Made by a program: the position numbers and the translations under genes. Under the pieces are notes generated by a model. It worked only from the letters and a program-made list of their open reading frames with translations, searched no databases and was not told the DNA's origin. Below, piece by piece: positions 48,326-61,638 of a stretch of 64,000 bases of DNA. This stretch comes from Amyloporia xantha (lineage: Eukaryota > Basidiomycota > Agaricomycetes > Polyporales > Adustoporiaceae), in NCBI GenBank assembly GCA_036971615.1, contig JAYKKR010000001.1:1240001-1304000 (forward strand). Direction: 5' to 3'. Numbering within the stretch: position 1 is the first letter of the stretch; each line of letters starts with the position of its first letter.

Positions 48326-48543
48326 TGTGCAATAAGCACTGCGCCTCCTGCGCGAACCTGAATGGCGGCCCTGCTGTGGTCACCGGTGGTGTGCAAATAG
48401 TTCCAAACAACGCCATTCGTACTGTTGCTAAGTAAGCGCTGGTCTTCCTTCGTATCGAACGGCGACCAAGCCTTGTCGCCCATCTCTTTCTCTTCTCACA
48501 TTGCAAACCTTTCTATACCTTCAACCTCTCATATTTAGCCAAG

Positions 48544-49977
48544 ATGGGTGGTGGAGACTTGAACATGAAGAAGTCCTGGCACCCGCTCCTGTTGAAGAAT
48601 CAGGAGCGGGTCTGGCTCGAGGAGAAGAAAGCGGTACGTTTCACAATCCTCACTTATGCTAGACAGATCCTGACATTCTTCATGCTGGTAGTTGGAAGAG
48701 AAGAAGAAGCTTGACCAGCTTCGCAAAGAGAAAGAGGAGGAGCGACAACTGCAAGAACTGCAGCGCTTGCAGGAGGATCAGACAGGGAAGAAGAGACAGG
48801 AGAAGCTGGATTGGATGTATGCGACGCCGGCTACTGGGAGTAATCAGAACACAAATGAGCTGGAGGACTACCTGCTTGGAAAGAAGAGGGTAGACAAGAT
48901 GCTGTCTGCGGGTGAGAACGAGAAGGTGCGTCAGACCACCGTGTGTATCTAGCTTGGCACTAACGTATAAGCTCTTAGGTTGGTGCAGCGCACAAGAACT
49001 TCATTGCCACTCAGTACGCCAATACCGTTCGTGATACTGCAGCCAAGATTCGCGAGGATCCTTTGCTTGCCATCAAGCAGCAAGAACAGGCTGCGTACCA
49101 GGCTCTGATGTCGAACCCTCTCCGCCTGCGTGAGATGCAGGAACGCACAGGTATCAAGCCGAAGAAGGATAAGAAAGACAAAAAGGAGAAGAAGGAGAAG
49201 AAGCACAAGAAAGACAAGCATAGAGAGAGGTCCCTCTCGCCGTACGAGGAGCGACGCCGGTCCGATTCTCGAGAACGCTACTCCCATTCGAGGCGGTCGC
49301 CCAGTCCATACGCGAGACGCTCGCGTTCACCGCCGCCCTCCCGTTCTCGCCCCAGCCTTGACCGCTCACGCAGTCGTGAAGACGGCTACTATTCTAGACC
49401 CGGCCGTGGCCGCAGTCAGACACCCGAAGCACACTACCGTCGCGATCGGAGCCGAAGTGTGGACAAGAAGAGGGATAATAGCAGAAGGGAGAGTGATCGA
49501 GTGCGTACATGGCCGAAGTCCGATGATTCAGACGACAATGGCTACGACACTCGGCGAGGCAGAGATGTGCCCGACGACCGAAAGCGCCGGAGGAGTCTCA
49601 GCAGGAGTCCTGGTCGGTATGATTCGCTTCCTTTGAAACGTTCGCGCATGACTCCCCCACCCCCACCGCCTCCTCCGCGAGCGCTGCCGAGTCATCAGAG
49701 CTCAAGACCTGCCGAGAATGGCGCAGATGATCGTGCGGCCCGGCTGGCGGCTATGTCGTCGAATGCATCCAGTCTGACGGTCGAGCGCCGTGAGCATCTG
49801 ACTCAATTACTCGAACGAGAGAAGGCGGAGGCTGAGGCTGAGGAGCGTGCCAGGGCGAAGTCGAAAGGTATGGGTGGCTTCCTGAGTCAGGAGCAGAAGA
49901 AAGTGTTCGGAGGGGTGGGCGGTATCGAGGAGCGTATCCGGAGAGGGAGAGGGCAGATGCGTGTGGACGCGGACTGA
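48544..49977 (+). CDS. CWC25: Pre-mRNA splicing factor Cwc25
   Basis: Three exons (48544-48633, 48692-48925, 48979-49977) give 440 residues. The start [20 protein letters not shown] and the following [20 protein letters not shown] are the N-terminal CIR/Cwc25 signature. KLDWMYATP and [15 protein letters not shown] follow, then the [20 protein letters not shown] segment with [21 protein letters not shown] Lys-rich stretch and a long RS-rich domain ([12 protein letters not shown] and similar) end in [20 protein letters not shown]. Cwc25 joins the activated spliceosome after Prp2 and promotes the first transesterification. It is divergent from the 47356 gene with about 220 bp between starts. Confidence 0.95.
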
Positions 49978-51126
49978 ATTTCATTCTCTGTGTATGTCTA
50001 GGTCTTAGGGTCACACTTTATGATTTTTTGCTGGTACTTCAGACGATCATGCATCGACTTGTCCCATCATTCTAGATGGTTTGTGCCAGATGGCTTTGCT
50101 GTGTACTACTGATACAGCAATGCAATACATACCGTTACAACAAATTTTACCCGGCCACATCACTGAAGGATTGCCCGGGCATTGGTCAGGCGAACAGATT
50201 TACCTTGGCCTCAGATCTGCAGTGCGACTCGTCGACTGTCATGAAGGCGCTATCCGAAAAAAATGCACATACGTTCGTATATCAGTTGGAATGGCAGTGG
50301 TCGTCTTGTATCTGAGCAAGAGATGCGATTTCCATACGAAAGGAAGCAGACCGTGATTTCCGTACAAGCATCTGCGTGTTATTCAGCATGGCGTGGACGA
50401 AGGGACATACCTTGAGTCCAATACGCTAGAAGCGCGGTATGATTGACAGTGAAGTCGCCTCCTCGGCTCCCATCTGTCCCTGTGAAACTCGGGACAACGG
50501 TCGTAGGTTTCGTACTAAGACATTGACATGAGCCCCCTGGAGTGTGAAAGGCATGCAAACCACGGAGCAGCTCGTGGGGCAGGCAAGACGTCAGAATCAA
50601 GGTTCAGAACTTGGGGGCGTACCGCAGTCTAAAAGACTGAAATGTATGATTTCTAAGTCGCTGCTTGTCCGCTATGTCGTATTTTCGGATGTGTCAACCA
50701 TTCTACATGATTGCATATAGCGCAATGGTTTCTCCAGGGAATGCAGACTTGTCGTTAAGGGAGCGTCGAGGCGTCTTCTGTGTACGAGGGTTGGGTACGG
50801 TGGGTAGCCATACGGTGGGTAGCCATAGACATGCAAGACTGCGCCGTTCGAGGGAAGCAGCCGGTGGGCTCTGGCAGGACGAGGACGGCGCGTATTTGAA
50901 TGGACATGTGAAATTCGGACAATCGGACAGTTCGGCAATCTCATCCGATCTCAATATGTCAGCAAGTGCTCTCCCAAGAAAGGAAATTCCAAATCACGGT
51001 TTGAATGTAATTCGGGCCCCCACTCGCTGATCCTCCTTCAAAGGGCTTATAAGCCCACCCAGTAACGACTGTGCAGCCCAAAGGCCTAGTGTACTTGCCC
51101 TCGAAGTACCAGGACATTCTCCTACC
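49978..51126. other. 1.15-kb spacer
   Basis: 3' flank of CWC25 and promoter of the MFS gene. A small tandem duplication GTGGGTAGCCATA occurs at 50807-50830. Open frames (for example 50665-51030) are short, overlap on both strands and have no recognisable motif. Confidence 0.55.
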
Positions 51127-53307
51127 ATGTCTCAACCCGTAGCAGCCGTCCCAGAGCCTAAGCGCCCCGCCCCTAATGAAAACGTCCATGATACTCACGC
51201 ACAAGGTCCGCCGTCTGCATTTGAAACTGCTGCCATGGCTTCGACGTCGATCTCACCACCTTCCTTTAACAGAAGGCAATCAACAATATGACAAGAGGGC
51301 TGACCCGGAGAAGCAGTCCCTAAAGCAGTCTCTTCATGCACCGATTCATGCACCGGAGAAGAAGCCATATAGCATCTATACTTCCGGCGAGAAATGGTTC
51401 ATTGTCACTGTCGCAGCATTTGCCGCTCTGTTCAGGTGAGCATTATGATATATTTTAATGCATGAAAATATAAGAATTTTTGCGTTGCAGTCCGTTTACT
51501 GCGAACATATATTTCCCCGCCATTCCTACGATAGCAGCGGCGTTCCATAAATCAATTGAAGATATCAACTTGACCGTCACGGTCTACATGATTGTTCAAG
51601 GAATTTGTCAGTATTTGTATTTTCAAACTTTATTGATTTTCTCATGTCCCCCACCTGTCGTAACAGCTCCTATGTTTTGGGGTACACTCGCCGACCGGTG
51701 GGGAAGGAGGCCAATGTTCCTTGCCTGCATGCTCGTTTTGGCACTCGCATGTGTGGGGCTGGCTCTAACCCCTACGAGTGCGTACTGGCTCCTCATGCTC
51801 CTCCGGTGCTTGCAAGCTGCAGGATCTGCAAGTACCATAGCTCTTGGTACGTCTGGCTTGATACGACACCGTGTGCAATTATTTACCCAATATTCGCTTC
51901 GTAGGAGCTGGGGTAATTGCTGATATTGCGGCACCACATGAACGAGGTCTGTACTACGGTACATGGAATATTGGACCGATGGTAAGGGCATTATAGATCG
52001 ACCCGTTGCCGTCCGCTGAAGCTTCCAGTTAGGTTGGTCCTTGTATTGGACCTGTCCTTGGAGGTATATTAGCGCAAGGGTTAGGCTGGCGGTAAGCTTA
52101 TTACTGAACAACACAGACGGTCCCATTCGAACTCATGCGATTGACAAACAGATCTATTTTCTGGTTTCTGGTCATAGCCGCAGCAGTCTGCTTCCTAGTC
52201 ATGTTAGCGTAAGTAACGTTCTTAAAATCACTTTCGCCGCATCCTCCTTACCTTGGTGCTGTGTATCTTAACATGTAACTCACGAAACCAATTTCGCCAC
52301 AGACTTATGCCCGAAACGCTGCGTGCATTTGTTGGCGACGGGAGCATACCTCCACCGCGCTTCTATACACCCCTCATCCCCATTATCGGTCGTAGTCGCC
52401 AGAGCATCACCCCCCAGGATCCCTCCACGCGGCCTGCACGCCGGGGTTTCAACAACCCCTTCGTCCTGTTCCTCTATCCTGATATTTCACTCCTCCTTCT
52501 CTTCAATGCAATTGTATATGCCGTATTTTATGGCGTTACGACGAGCATCTCTACTCTGTTCAAGACGACATACCCATTCCTCTCTGAAACGGAGATCGGC
52601 CTGTGTTTCCTGGCGATCGGCGGGGGCATGCTCATCGGGGGCGTGGTGACCGGCCGGGTGCTCGACCTCGAATACAGGAGAGTCAAGCAGCGGATGATCG
52701 CTGCCAACGAGAAGGAGACCGATCCGAAGAAGCGGCTGTCCCCCGAGGACGTCACGAAGGAGGAAAATTTCCCCATCGAAATAGCGCGGTTGCGCCTGAT
52801 GCCGATTTATTTCGGCGTGTTCGTGGTGACCTGCGTGGGTTATGGCTGGACGCTCGAAAAGGACGCGAGTATCGCGGCGCCGCTCGTCCTGCAATTCATC
52901 CGTACGTACCCAAGCTACTCATTCCATCATTGTATGACTAACACTCCCATAGTTGGTTGGGCGGTTGTGGCGACCATGAACGTCACGCAGACCTTGACTG
53001 TCGACCTCGCACCCGGCCTGAGTGCGTCCGTGACAGCTTGTGTAAGTCTCCATTCCTGTAAATTCTCAACAGGCCCTTAGACTGATAATCACGTCGACAG
53101 AACAATCTTGTACGGTGCTCCTTAGGAGCCGTGCTGGTCTCCGTTATTGACCTCATTCTGAATGCTATCGGTGCTGGTTGGACATATGTCCTCCTGGCAG
53201 GCATCTGTGTTGTCTTCTCTCCGATCATGCTTCTCACTTACCACATGGGTCCTACATGGCGAGCTCGCCGTAGAGCACGGCGCCAGGCTCGCGAGGCCTC
53301 GAGTTAA
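51127..53307 (+). CDS. MFS drug:H+ antiporter, DHA1 type (QDR/AQR-like)
   Basis: About nine exons encode a 12-TM transporter. After a hydrophilic N terminus, GEKWFIVTVAAFAALFSPFT opens TM1. Motif A is WGTLADRWGRRP, then CLQAAGSASTIALG. The antiporter motif C region is GPCIGPVLGGILAQGLGWR, then MPETLRAFVGDGS. A long cytosolic loop (about 52680-52780, RRVKQRMIAANEKETDPKKR) joins the two halves, and TM11-12 end with MGPTWRARRRARRQ. The layout matches fungal DHA1 proteins exporting drugs, weak acids or polyamines at the plasma membrane; the substrate cannot be read from sequence. The first intron (51203 to about 51269, donor GTCCGC) was chosen for frame and is the weakest join. Confidence 0.87.
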
Positions 53308-53685
53308 TATTTGTCGCACTGCATCATGTTTTGTATCGCTGTTATTTCATCTCGTTCAACTTGCATCATACTTATCACAGACTACTAATAATGGTTCCAT
53401 GGGAATGGACAAACTCTCAGGCCGAAGAGTGGTGCTTGCATAGCTCAAGTGGTTTCTCTGCCTAAATGTTACGTAGATATACAGTAATCTAGCTAGAATA
53501 CATGGATTAAGACTTCCATTGCTTCTCGAGCATACGCCTCTTTTCTAACAATACATAGTAACAGTAGCGAGGAGATGAGTCGAAGCACGATCAGCTATCA
53601 GGTGTATAAGAGCACAAAGTTGTCCAAGACAAGCATAAGTTACTTTCATAACAGCTTCATTCGCAGTCCATGCAATGCGGCAAAA
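53308..53685. other. Spacer between convergent genes
   Basis: AT-rich 3' flanks of the MFS gene and the transcription factor gene. I see nothing else. Confidence 0.6.
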
Positions 53686-56600
53686 TCAACGTCCTAGATT
53701 AGAAGGTGGGTTGGCCTGTGGATTGTGGACTCCATTCGCGTGGGGTGTCGTGTTCGGATCTTGCGGAAAGATATTCGAAGGGTCGAGGATAGGATAGTGC
53801 ACACCTTGCACAAATCCAGGCGCCAGCTGCTGGGGATTGAAAGTGAAGCTTCCCTCTCCCAAACTCGTGGAAGGGCCGGCAGCACTCATATCCATCATGC
53901 CCCCCTGCAGCAAGTTGTCGTCAAAACTGCCGCGAGGCCACCACTGGTATCCAGGATAATATGATGTCGATGCCTCCAACCCTGGCACGTCAAGACCCAG
54001 CGTCTGCAACGTGAAAGGCGCGTTTACGTCCTCGTCGAATGCCGGCCCCGGTTGTGACACCTCCGGCTCTGAGTAAGCAGGTCGCACATATGCTGGGCCC
54101 TCGACAAAATCTGGGGTGCTCTGAGAGCCTAGAGCTTCCTCCATAGATCGTTTCTGCCTCACGGGGGCATTTTGCATGGATAAGGACGTCTGGTCTCTCT
54201 TGACTTTGGCTCCTTCAAGAAGGTTGCGGACACGCATCGCACTTGGCCAAATGCCCTATAAAATGGGAGATGAACTCTGGAACATCTAGGAGAATTCCAG
54301 AGGCATACCTCCATGCGGTGCAACGCGTCAATACATTGTTTCAGGCCGATCGTTGCTTGTGTGTTTTCAGGATGTCTAGTCACTATTAGTTATTCAGTGA
54401 GCATTCGTGGTTTGCCGTCTGTAAAAACGAGGATATCGTACAAGTGATGACATGCATAATTCTGTAGAGTAGAAGTAGGTCAATTGCGAAAACGTTATCA
54501 GCGTGCAGATTGCACATACCCTGCACTTTGAAGGTATATCGACAGGAATGATGGCGCACGCTGCAGACCATATTTTTCATGAAATACGGTCACTATATCG
54601 CAAGACAGTTAGCATCATCAGCGCACAAATGCGTTCAAGAACCGCTTACCTAGAGAACTAATATGTGCAGCGGCACTCTGACAGATGTCAAAGGACTTTA
54701 GGGGTAGTGTATCTCCTTGGGAAGTACTCGCTCCAATGCCCGAGTCATTCAATCCGCTATGCATGGACGGTGAGTTTTTCACTTGTCGACCAAATACTAT
54801 GCTCACCCATTTGCGTGAGGAATGCTGCGAAGACAATTATTAGCAACATGTCTGTCGAGCCATCAGAGCATAGGACAGTGACTCACAATGCCCGATGAAG
54901 TAATAAGACCGCCGCACAGTATTCAATATGTACGATTAATATATGCGGCAGCGGCGTTACCGTATTGCTCGCCGGTGAATATCTCAAATGTTCCGGCAAG
55001 CTGAACAGCCAGTTGTGCAACCTCGCCTCTAGCTGTTGCATCAGCTGACGCCGTGGCTTCTCGTTCAACGTCCGCACAGGGTAGATCTGGTCCATAATAT
55101 CCGTGATGATAACCGCTATACACGAATGTCAAGATCTCAGAAGATGCTATCACGGGAGATATAGACGTACAAAGCTCGCATTGTTCACGGAAGCAAGTCA
55201 TGATCATCGAGGGCCTGGGTGAGAAGTCGGGGCCAAGTACATCGGTGGGATATGGTTGCCAATTTTCATAGTCATCTTCCTGAACATAAATGTTTTAAGC
55301 TTCCGACAACGTCACGTCTAATGTTATACTGACCTCAACAGCGTCAGGCTTCAGAGTGGAATAATCATTCGCCCTGAACATAATAGGCCTGCCTAAAAGG
55401 TCAGAGCTTCAGAGGGATGTCCACTTTTTTATCGTGGGACCGAAATCTTACCCATCCACATCGCTGACAACCTGACCGCATGTACACGCATTTAGAATCA
55501 TCGCATTCAGTTCGCTTCATATAGAGACACTCACTTATCCGTGATGCAGCATGTCCACCAAATTTGCTTCCTGATCTGCTTCTCGACCGGCGTAAAAATC
55601 TCCTTTTCGTTCTCCGTCCATTTATCCGCATTGCGGTTCATACCGAGGTCGATAGCCTTGATAGATGCGAACATGAGCACTATGCTATCAGCTATTAACC
55701 AGACCCTGACAAGTATTGAACGTTACCATGCGTAGCGCCATTCCTATAGAACCCAAACATAATGAGAGCCGAGACAGCTGTAGATGTCGATAGTATACTC
55801 ACCACTGTACAACCATCCCTGCTCCATGGACCCTGAATAGTGTTCAGTAACTCCTAGGCTGAGACAGTAATGTCCCACTTACCTATGCCGAATTCTCTTA
55901 TCCCAAGTAACAAGAGCGTCTGCACAGTCGATGGCCGACTAAACTGGTATATATTGTCTGCACACGTATGATTCAGTAACGGCACTCTACAATGTGTCAA
56001 TTAATGCGCATATACTCACTCAATATCTGCCTAGCACCCATTGCATACTCCACACCAGCGTTGCTTGCACTTTGTCCAATCATTTGTGATATTCGTTGAT
56101 CAGCATACCGCGCGGCGATGGAGAACATGGCGAGCAGTAATAGTTTGCTAATTTTCTGCATTGGCATCCGGTCATTCCTAGACTCGTGTTGACCGCCGAA
56201 GACCTGCGACTCTGACCTAGCTTGCCTGTTTGCACAAAATCCACAACTGTACGTCAGCATTGTGTCTAGGGAAGTACAATAGTATAGACCAGAAGATGGT
56301 TCACGCACATTGGGAAATTCGCCAAAAAATGACGCTTATGTACGACTGGATAGACGGGGTGCACATAAGTGAAATAAAGATTGACGAGATGCTGCTGAAC
56401 CTCCAGTGGCGGGAGTGGAATGCTCGGATCGTCTTCCGCATTTGAAGCCGAGACATCGAAGTCTTCAGATAGCTCTTCCTGCTTAAGCGCCGGGAATTTC
56501 CTACGTCGCGTAGAGTGTACATACCGTGCGTCGATAAGCATGGCACAAACACGAGTGAGTCAAATATATTTAAGAACCATGAGAATAGACGAAGGACGGA

Positions 56601-57835
56601 AGGAGGATGAGCGAATTTCGTAATGCAGAGGTAATGATGAAACGCACCATAGGCCGTCGACTTGCTGTGAGCCCTCTACACGTTCGCTACGAGCCAAGAG
56701 GGGGAGACCAGAGGCATGTCCGTGATAGCGGATCTGTGTATTCACGGAGGAGAAAAGATTAAAGCACGCGCAAGACGTGGAGGGTAGTATGCGCACCTCA
56801 TTGTGACCGTCGAGAGCTAGGTGACCGAATGAGTCTGCCGCGTCGTCTACCTCGTCCCAATTTGAATCTATAAAACAATTCAATCCAATCCCGGGAAAGT
56901 AACGTTGAGGCCTACAGGAATCGTCCGACCCAGCATACGGCTCGTTCCAGCTGGATTGTGTAGGTATGTTCTCATGCACATTCGGACCATCTAGCCTTCT
57001 CCTCTGTCTTCCTGGCTCACCACTCTCTGAGATTTCTCGTCGCCGATACCCAGTTGCGGAAGGGGACGGTGGGCTGGCGCTGGCACTGGCAGAAGGAATC
57101 GGATAGTCAGGTAGTTGGCCTCCTGCAAGGCGGCGGATGAGCTGATCCTGCCACTCCTTACTTGGAGTGGCAAGCATGGACGAGTTCTCGATGGACACGA
57201 TCTCTCGCGTCATGCGCGACTGTCGCCTGACGCGTCGGTCGTCGCGCGATGCCGATTCCGGCGCGCCCATGATGGTCGCGTAGAAGTCGTTATTGGAGCC
57301 ATTTGCTTCGCGTGCTCTTCCCAGGGGACCGTAAGGACCCGAGTCGACTCGGTTGAGGATGGCGTTGGCGAAGGGGTCATTGCGGATCTCGGAGATAATA
57401 TTCTGGGCCTGGGGAATGGCCATGACAGATCCGAGAATGCATTCGACCTGATGCCAGCGCTGCTCAATGGCGTGGATGTATCCCTTAGGCGGACCTCGTT
57501 TAAAGCTGGGACCTATTCGTGTTGTTAAGTTTATACTACATGTATGATGTAAGCGACAGTGCGCATACCCTGATATGTACAAGCAGTGCCTGCAGCGGTG
57601 CAGTTCTTGCATTTATCGCCATCAGTAGGCTCGCACTTGCTCTTGAGCTTTCGGCACCTGTCGCACGCTGCAAAAGATGCAACAAGTCAGAAAACGCGTG
57701 TGGGATGCGTTGGGGATGGTGCGGACCTCTGGTGCCGCGCTTTATACCCTTGAGGCCGCCGCCTGGATCGTGGTCGTCGTCGCTGCCAGTAGCAAAGGGG
57801 GCGGGGTCATAGCCGTAGTCAGCGAGAGACATCAT
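53686..57835 (-). CDS. Zn2Cys6 transcription factor with fungal-specific TF domain
   Basis: Many short exons on the minus strand. Exon 1 (57835, MMSLADYGYDPAPF) ends RGTR and joins an exon holding CDRCRKLKSKCEPTDGDKC, then KNCTAAGTAC, a canonical CX2CX6CX8CX2CX6C cluster. A basic linker (SFKRGPPKGYIHAIEQR) precedes a coiled-coil-like dimer helix and a disordered stretch. The middle-homology domain starts near 56500 (LEVQQHLVNLYFTYVHPVYP, VVHKRHFLANFP) and continues over several small exons to about 54600. It includes PRRQLMQQLEARLHNWLFSL and FRANDYSTLKP-like sequence. The last exon (from about 54237) is an acidic/Pro-rich tail to 53686. It acts in the nucleus; target genes are unknown. It is divergent from REV7. 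Internal exon borders are approximate. Confidence 0.88.
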
Positions 57836-58203
57836 CGTGTTTGGAAGTGAAAAGATGGAGCGTTAGCCACGGGTGGGATAGTCCCGAGTGTCGCTAGCAG
57901 ACCGCACATGCGAACGAGCGCCATGACATCAGTGGAGATGTCAGGCGGCCATCCCAGATCGTCTCCCTCTTCCCCTGGACCCTGGCAGACTGCACGCCCA
58001 GCTGCTCCGGGTCGCGTGTTCGAACCCTTTGCGCTGCGGCAGATCCTGGCCAGGCCAGCAGTGGCATTCTTCACGCACCAGACGCGTCCCGAGTCTTATA
58101 CGCCCACGTGACGGCGTCCACCCTCTTGCGGTAGTCGTGTTTGCTGTTTCGTTTCGCTTCCGCTATTCCCTTCTGAAACTCACTCCTCAATCATGCATCG
58201 AAG
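57836..58203. promoter_or_regulatory. Shared divergent promoter of the Zn2Cys6 factor and REV7
   Basis: 368 bp separate the two start codons. It is GC-rich near the transcription-factor side and pyrimidine-rich just before REV7. No TATA box is obvious. Confidence 0.5.
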
Positions 58204-59339
58204 ATGCCCAACGATTCCCCACTGACTTTTAACCGTGCGTCTTTCATCGCGCCTCGCCAGTTCCTCGGTGTTTCATGACAATTTCCAGAGGCTGTCCGTG
58301 GAGTCACAGAATTCAGTAAGTCCTACCGAGTGTGTTCGTTACCGACCGTTATACTTCCTCCGTGTATCAGTCGAGGTTGCCATCCACACAATCCTATATG
58401 TCCGCCAAGTCTACCCCGCAGATATATTTGTGCGGCGGAAGAAGTACGATACGCCTGTCTTCCAGTCTCGTCATCCTGCTCTCAACGAGTACATCTCCGG
58501 TGCCGTAAAGGCAATTGCGGAGGAGCTCATTCTGGTACGCCGCACATCTCTTGCCTGTCTCATTCAGAGATCACACGTAATTTAATGCGCTGCTCAGGGT
58601 CATGTGGACAAAGTTGTGGTCATAATCAAGAGCAAGGAAGAGGCTCCACTTGAACGTTTCATCTTCGCTATCCGGAACATGATCCAAGTTGAATCCTACA
58701 ACAAGGACACTAGGTTTGGTCTACCCTCGTCTGAATACAGCTCTGCGTGATGTATTGACACTCCCCAAAGCGTCGAAGACGCCATGACTCCCAAGTCCCT
58801 TGGCCAGTACTTCCGGTCATTCCTTATCAAACTCAACATGATTGAGGCCCAACTGGGCCAGCTCGAGCTTGGTGGTAAACTCATCTCCGCGCCCTTCTCG
58901 TCCTTGTATATATACCGATTCCCCATGTCTTCACTCAGATGACCTCTCCTTCGCAATCGTCCTTGAGCTGCAAGATAACAAGGCACCCACGGCCTCTCAT
59001 GCGAAGGTAACGTCGAACTTCTTCGGATGTCACAAAGCGGCTCCCACACGTCATGCATGCTGCGGTCAGCGGTGTCTCAGGCTAACAGCGCTCTAGGATC
59101 CACCGCCCTGGATTCCGGCGACTGGGAAACATACGACCGCCGCCGCATCCGAGAACGCGGAGCTTCATATGATTCGTGCGGTTGACACAGGAATAATCAA
59201 TGTAGGTCTGTTTGCGGTCTCATGTGATGTGTTTGTTGATGTTCCCATGGTGCAGTTATCATTGGCTGTGCAAGAGTCAGAGGAGAAGCTCAAGATGATG
59301 AGGGGCGAGGATTCCAAGGGTAAGGGACGTGCGTCATGA
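58204..59339 (+). CDS. REV7: DNA polymerase zeta / shieldin-type HORMA protein Rev7 (MAD2L2)
   Basis: Eight short exons join in frame from MPNDSPLTFN (58204). The HORMA fold is evident: IEVAIHTILYVRQVYPADIF, RRKKYDTPVFQSRHPALNEY, KAIAEELILGHVDKVVVIIK, EEAPLERFIFAIRNMIQ, then TPKSLGQYFRSFLIKLNMIE and the DDLSFAIVLELQDNKAP strand. The C-terminal safety-belt part has PPPWIPATGKHT, then AELHMIRAVDTGIINLSLAV. Rev7 is the accessory subunit of translesion polymerase zeta, binding Rev3 and Rev1, and has other HORMA-peptide roles. The length, about 235 residues, fits the family. Intron borders are supported by conserved frame throughout; the intron after LGQLELG has a GTGGTA donor. Confidence 0.92.
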
Positions 59340-59566
59340 TACCCACCTTCGGCAGCTCTGCTGTGAATTGTATTGGTATGCTTCATAGAACCATCGGTAT
59401 GTAGCGATAGAATCATTCTGCGCGTGATATAGAACACTCCGTCAGTTGTACACCCCTGGACGAGTCCACGGGTCTGAATTAACATCATTCAATAACATCG
59501 ACGCAACGTCCTAGGTAGTACAGTGAAAGCAAGCTGCGAATCTAACTAATATTCCTCCAACCATTA

Positions 59567-61445
59567 TTAGACATCAACACGTATCCGTTGAATAATAGGT
59601 ATAATCCGCTCCCACTCCTCCATGGCCTAGAGCGAAAAACACCGGACAATGTCAATTCGAGAGGGTGGAGGGAAGCGAAGTGTCCACACGTACAGTCTTA
59701 TAAAACTCGATCTCCCCGTCCGCGAGGTTGCCGAGCATCTCCTTCATCTCAGCCTCCTTTGAGTACTGGAAAACGGTCTGCTCGCAAAGAACCTCATCGC
59801 TGAACGCATCAGACGTCTCGTGTGCCGTAGTCACCGCGTCTTGGAGCTTTCGACACGCCAGTAAGTATGCCCGCCTATGGCCAGCGTATGAATGAGCACC
59901 CACCTCCTTGATCTTGCCGTCCAATTTGCGCATCTTCTCGACCCGACTCCGGTCGTCATCGGCACCTCGGAGTGCGTCTACCCTGTCTTTAAGGTAGGCT
60001 CCCAGGCCGAGGCCTGTGCTACCTGCGTGGCCGCTGATCACAGCTGCGAGTCGGTCTCGCTCGGCAGTCACGCCTGATAGGTAGTCAGAGAGCTCCTCGA
60101 AGTCCATCTGCTTCTGGTCACGAAGCTTGAGAACCGCGCGGTTTGCATGTGAATAGGACAGGAGCGAATGGAGATGGATGAGGAAGGGGTCTGTTGTTGT
60201 GTGCGTCTGAGCACATTCGTGCAGATATCAATAATGTGTTACAACAACCCGAGGGAAAACATGGCGCACCGTATGTCGCAGGAGGGCAGAGAACTCCAAA
60301 AGCGTATTCGAGAAATGGTTGAGCGGGTCCGTAATCCCCGACTCGAGGAATCCCAATCCCTGCACTGCGACGGCGAGGTCATGGTAGTCGCCCGTGAGAT
60401 CTTCTCCGGGTTCCGCACCGCCGTCTCTTTCAGCCTCAGACTTTCGCATACGACAGGAGACCCAGGACGAACCCAGGGAGAAAAAGATAACTCACCGTTT
60501 GTCCGATTACGCACGCGGGTCCAAAGCCGCTCTGAGTGCACTAGGCCCTCTTCGAATTTGTCGACATGCTCGCGCATCGAAAGGAAGCGGTCATCAGGCT
60601 TGCGGACGCGCGAGAAGGCGTTGAGGAGCGTATCAGAGATAGTGTCAATTACGCCTGTGCTTGCCTCTGGCCCTGGCGGATGTGCGACGTGTTGGTGCAT
60701 AATGACGTGCTGAAGACGAGTTTCAGTATGAGCGGAACACTGGAGGAGTGGACTGACCCATTCCGTAGACTCAAAGAAAGCACGGAGGAGAGTACTCCGC
60801 TGAAGGGTTGGGTGTCGTGCAAGCCGCTGCAAAAACCGATGAAGGCTATGTAATATAAGTTGAATGGGGGAGATTCATTCACGCGTTATGTAGCTTACTC
60901 TAGGCGGCGTCGTTCCATGAACTCCGGACTGAACCTATCGCCCGTGACATATTCTGTGCCATGCATTAAATGACACCAATTACCCGTACAATATGAGTAC
61001 ATACCAAGCCTATGCTTGTCAGGTAAAGGGGGAACCACGCATGCCGGGAAGTCCTTCGCTAGATGTTCACGGAGAAAGACAAAGTCTTGGAACCGTCTTC
61101 GTGAGGAGGGATTAGGTGTGGAGAAGATAGGAAGGTTGGTCTAAGTCATAGTAGGAATGTCAGGCTGCAATATATCAAGGCTAGCATGAAGCTCACCTTG
61201 GCAGTCACTAAGTACGAGACGTATGCATCCTTGGTCTCAGGAAGCTCCTTCACTGGATCTTTCACGCTGGTTATTAGGTACCCCTCCCACTTGGGATCAT
61301 GCGGTCCTCGACCTTCGTCGCTTTCGGAGGTGCTCTGCCGGTAGCCTCGAGAAGGTGCAGAGGCAATGACGCCGAGGTCGTTAGATGGTGCTGTAGGTGT
61401 CTCCCAAGTTACACTGTCGAAGACATCTTCTTCATCTCCAAGCAT
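59567..61445 (-). CDS. SNX4: Sorting nexin Snx4/Atg24
   Basis: Starts at MLGDEEDVFDSVTWETP (61445). A PX domain follows (WEGYLITSVKDPVKELPETK, AYVSYLVTAKTNLPIF, RRRFQDFVFLREHLAKDFPA, EYVTGDRFSPEFMERRR, LQRLARHPTLQRSTLLRAFF), binding PI3P on endosomes. The BAR region runs through MDFEELSDYLSGVTAERDRL, ELQDAVTTAHETSDAFSDEV and KEMLGNLADGEIEFYK. The final 60-nt exon (59567-59626) encodes AMEEWERIIPIIQRIRVDV and the stop, typical of the family's end. Snx4 sorts SNAREs and other cargo from endosomes to the Golgi and supports selective autophagy. It is divergent from the 61639 gene with 193 bp between starts. Confidence 0.93.
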
Positions 61446-61638
61446 GGGGACAAAGTCTGAGGATAATAAGTGGTGTTGTCGGAAAAGCTGCTAGACTCTG
61501 ATACGCCACGAATGTGCCGTCGATATCTACGCAGTACTGGTCGAGGGTGGGATACCTGCGGACGAGAGGCCAAGAGTACGGAGTCGCGGACAACAGCCGT
61601 CAACACGTCCCTGTAATCCCGCTCACTGCGTTCGCACT
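61446..61638. promoter_or_regulatory. Short divergent promoter of SNX4 and the PTM1-like gene
   Basis: 193 bp lie between opposite start codons, so transcription of both membrane-traffic genes must start from this interval or just inside. No motif stands out. Confidence 0.5.

Noticed and set aside
50665..51030. ORF between CWC25 and the MFS gene
   Set aside because: Short, opposite-strand frames overlap it, and it carries only a small tandem duplication with no protein motif.
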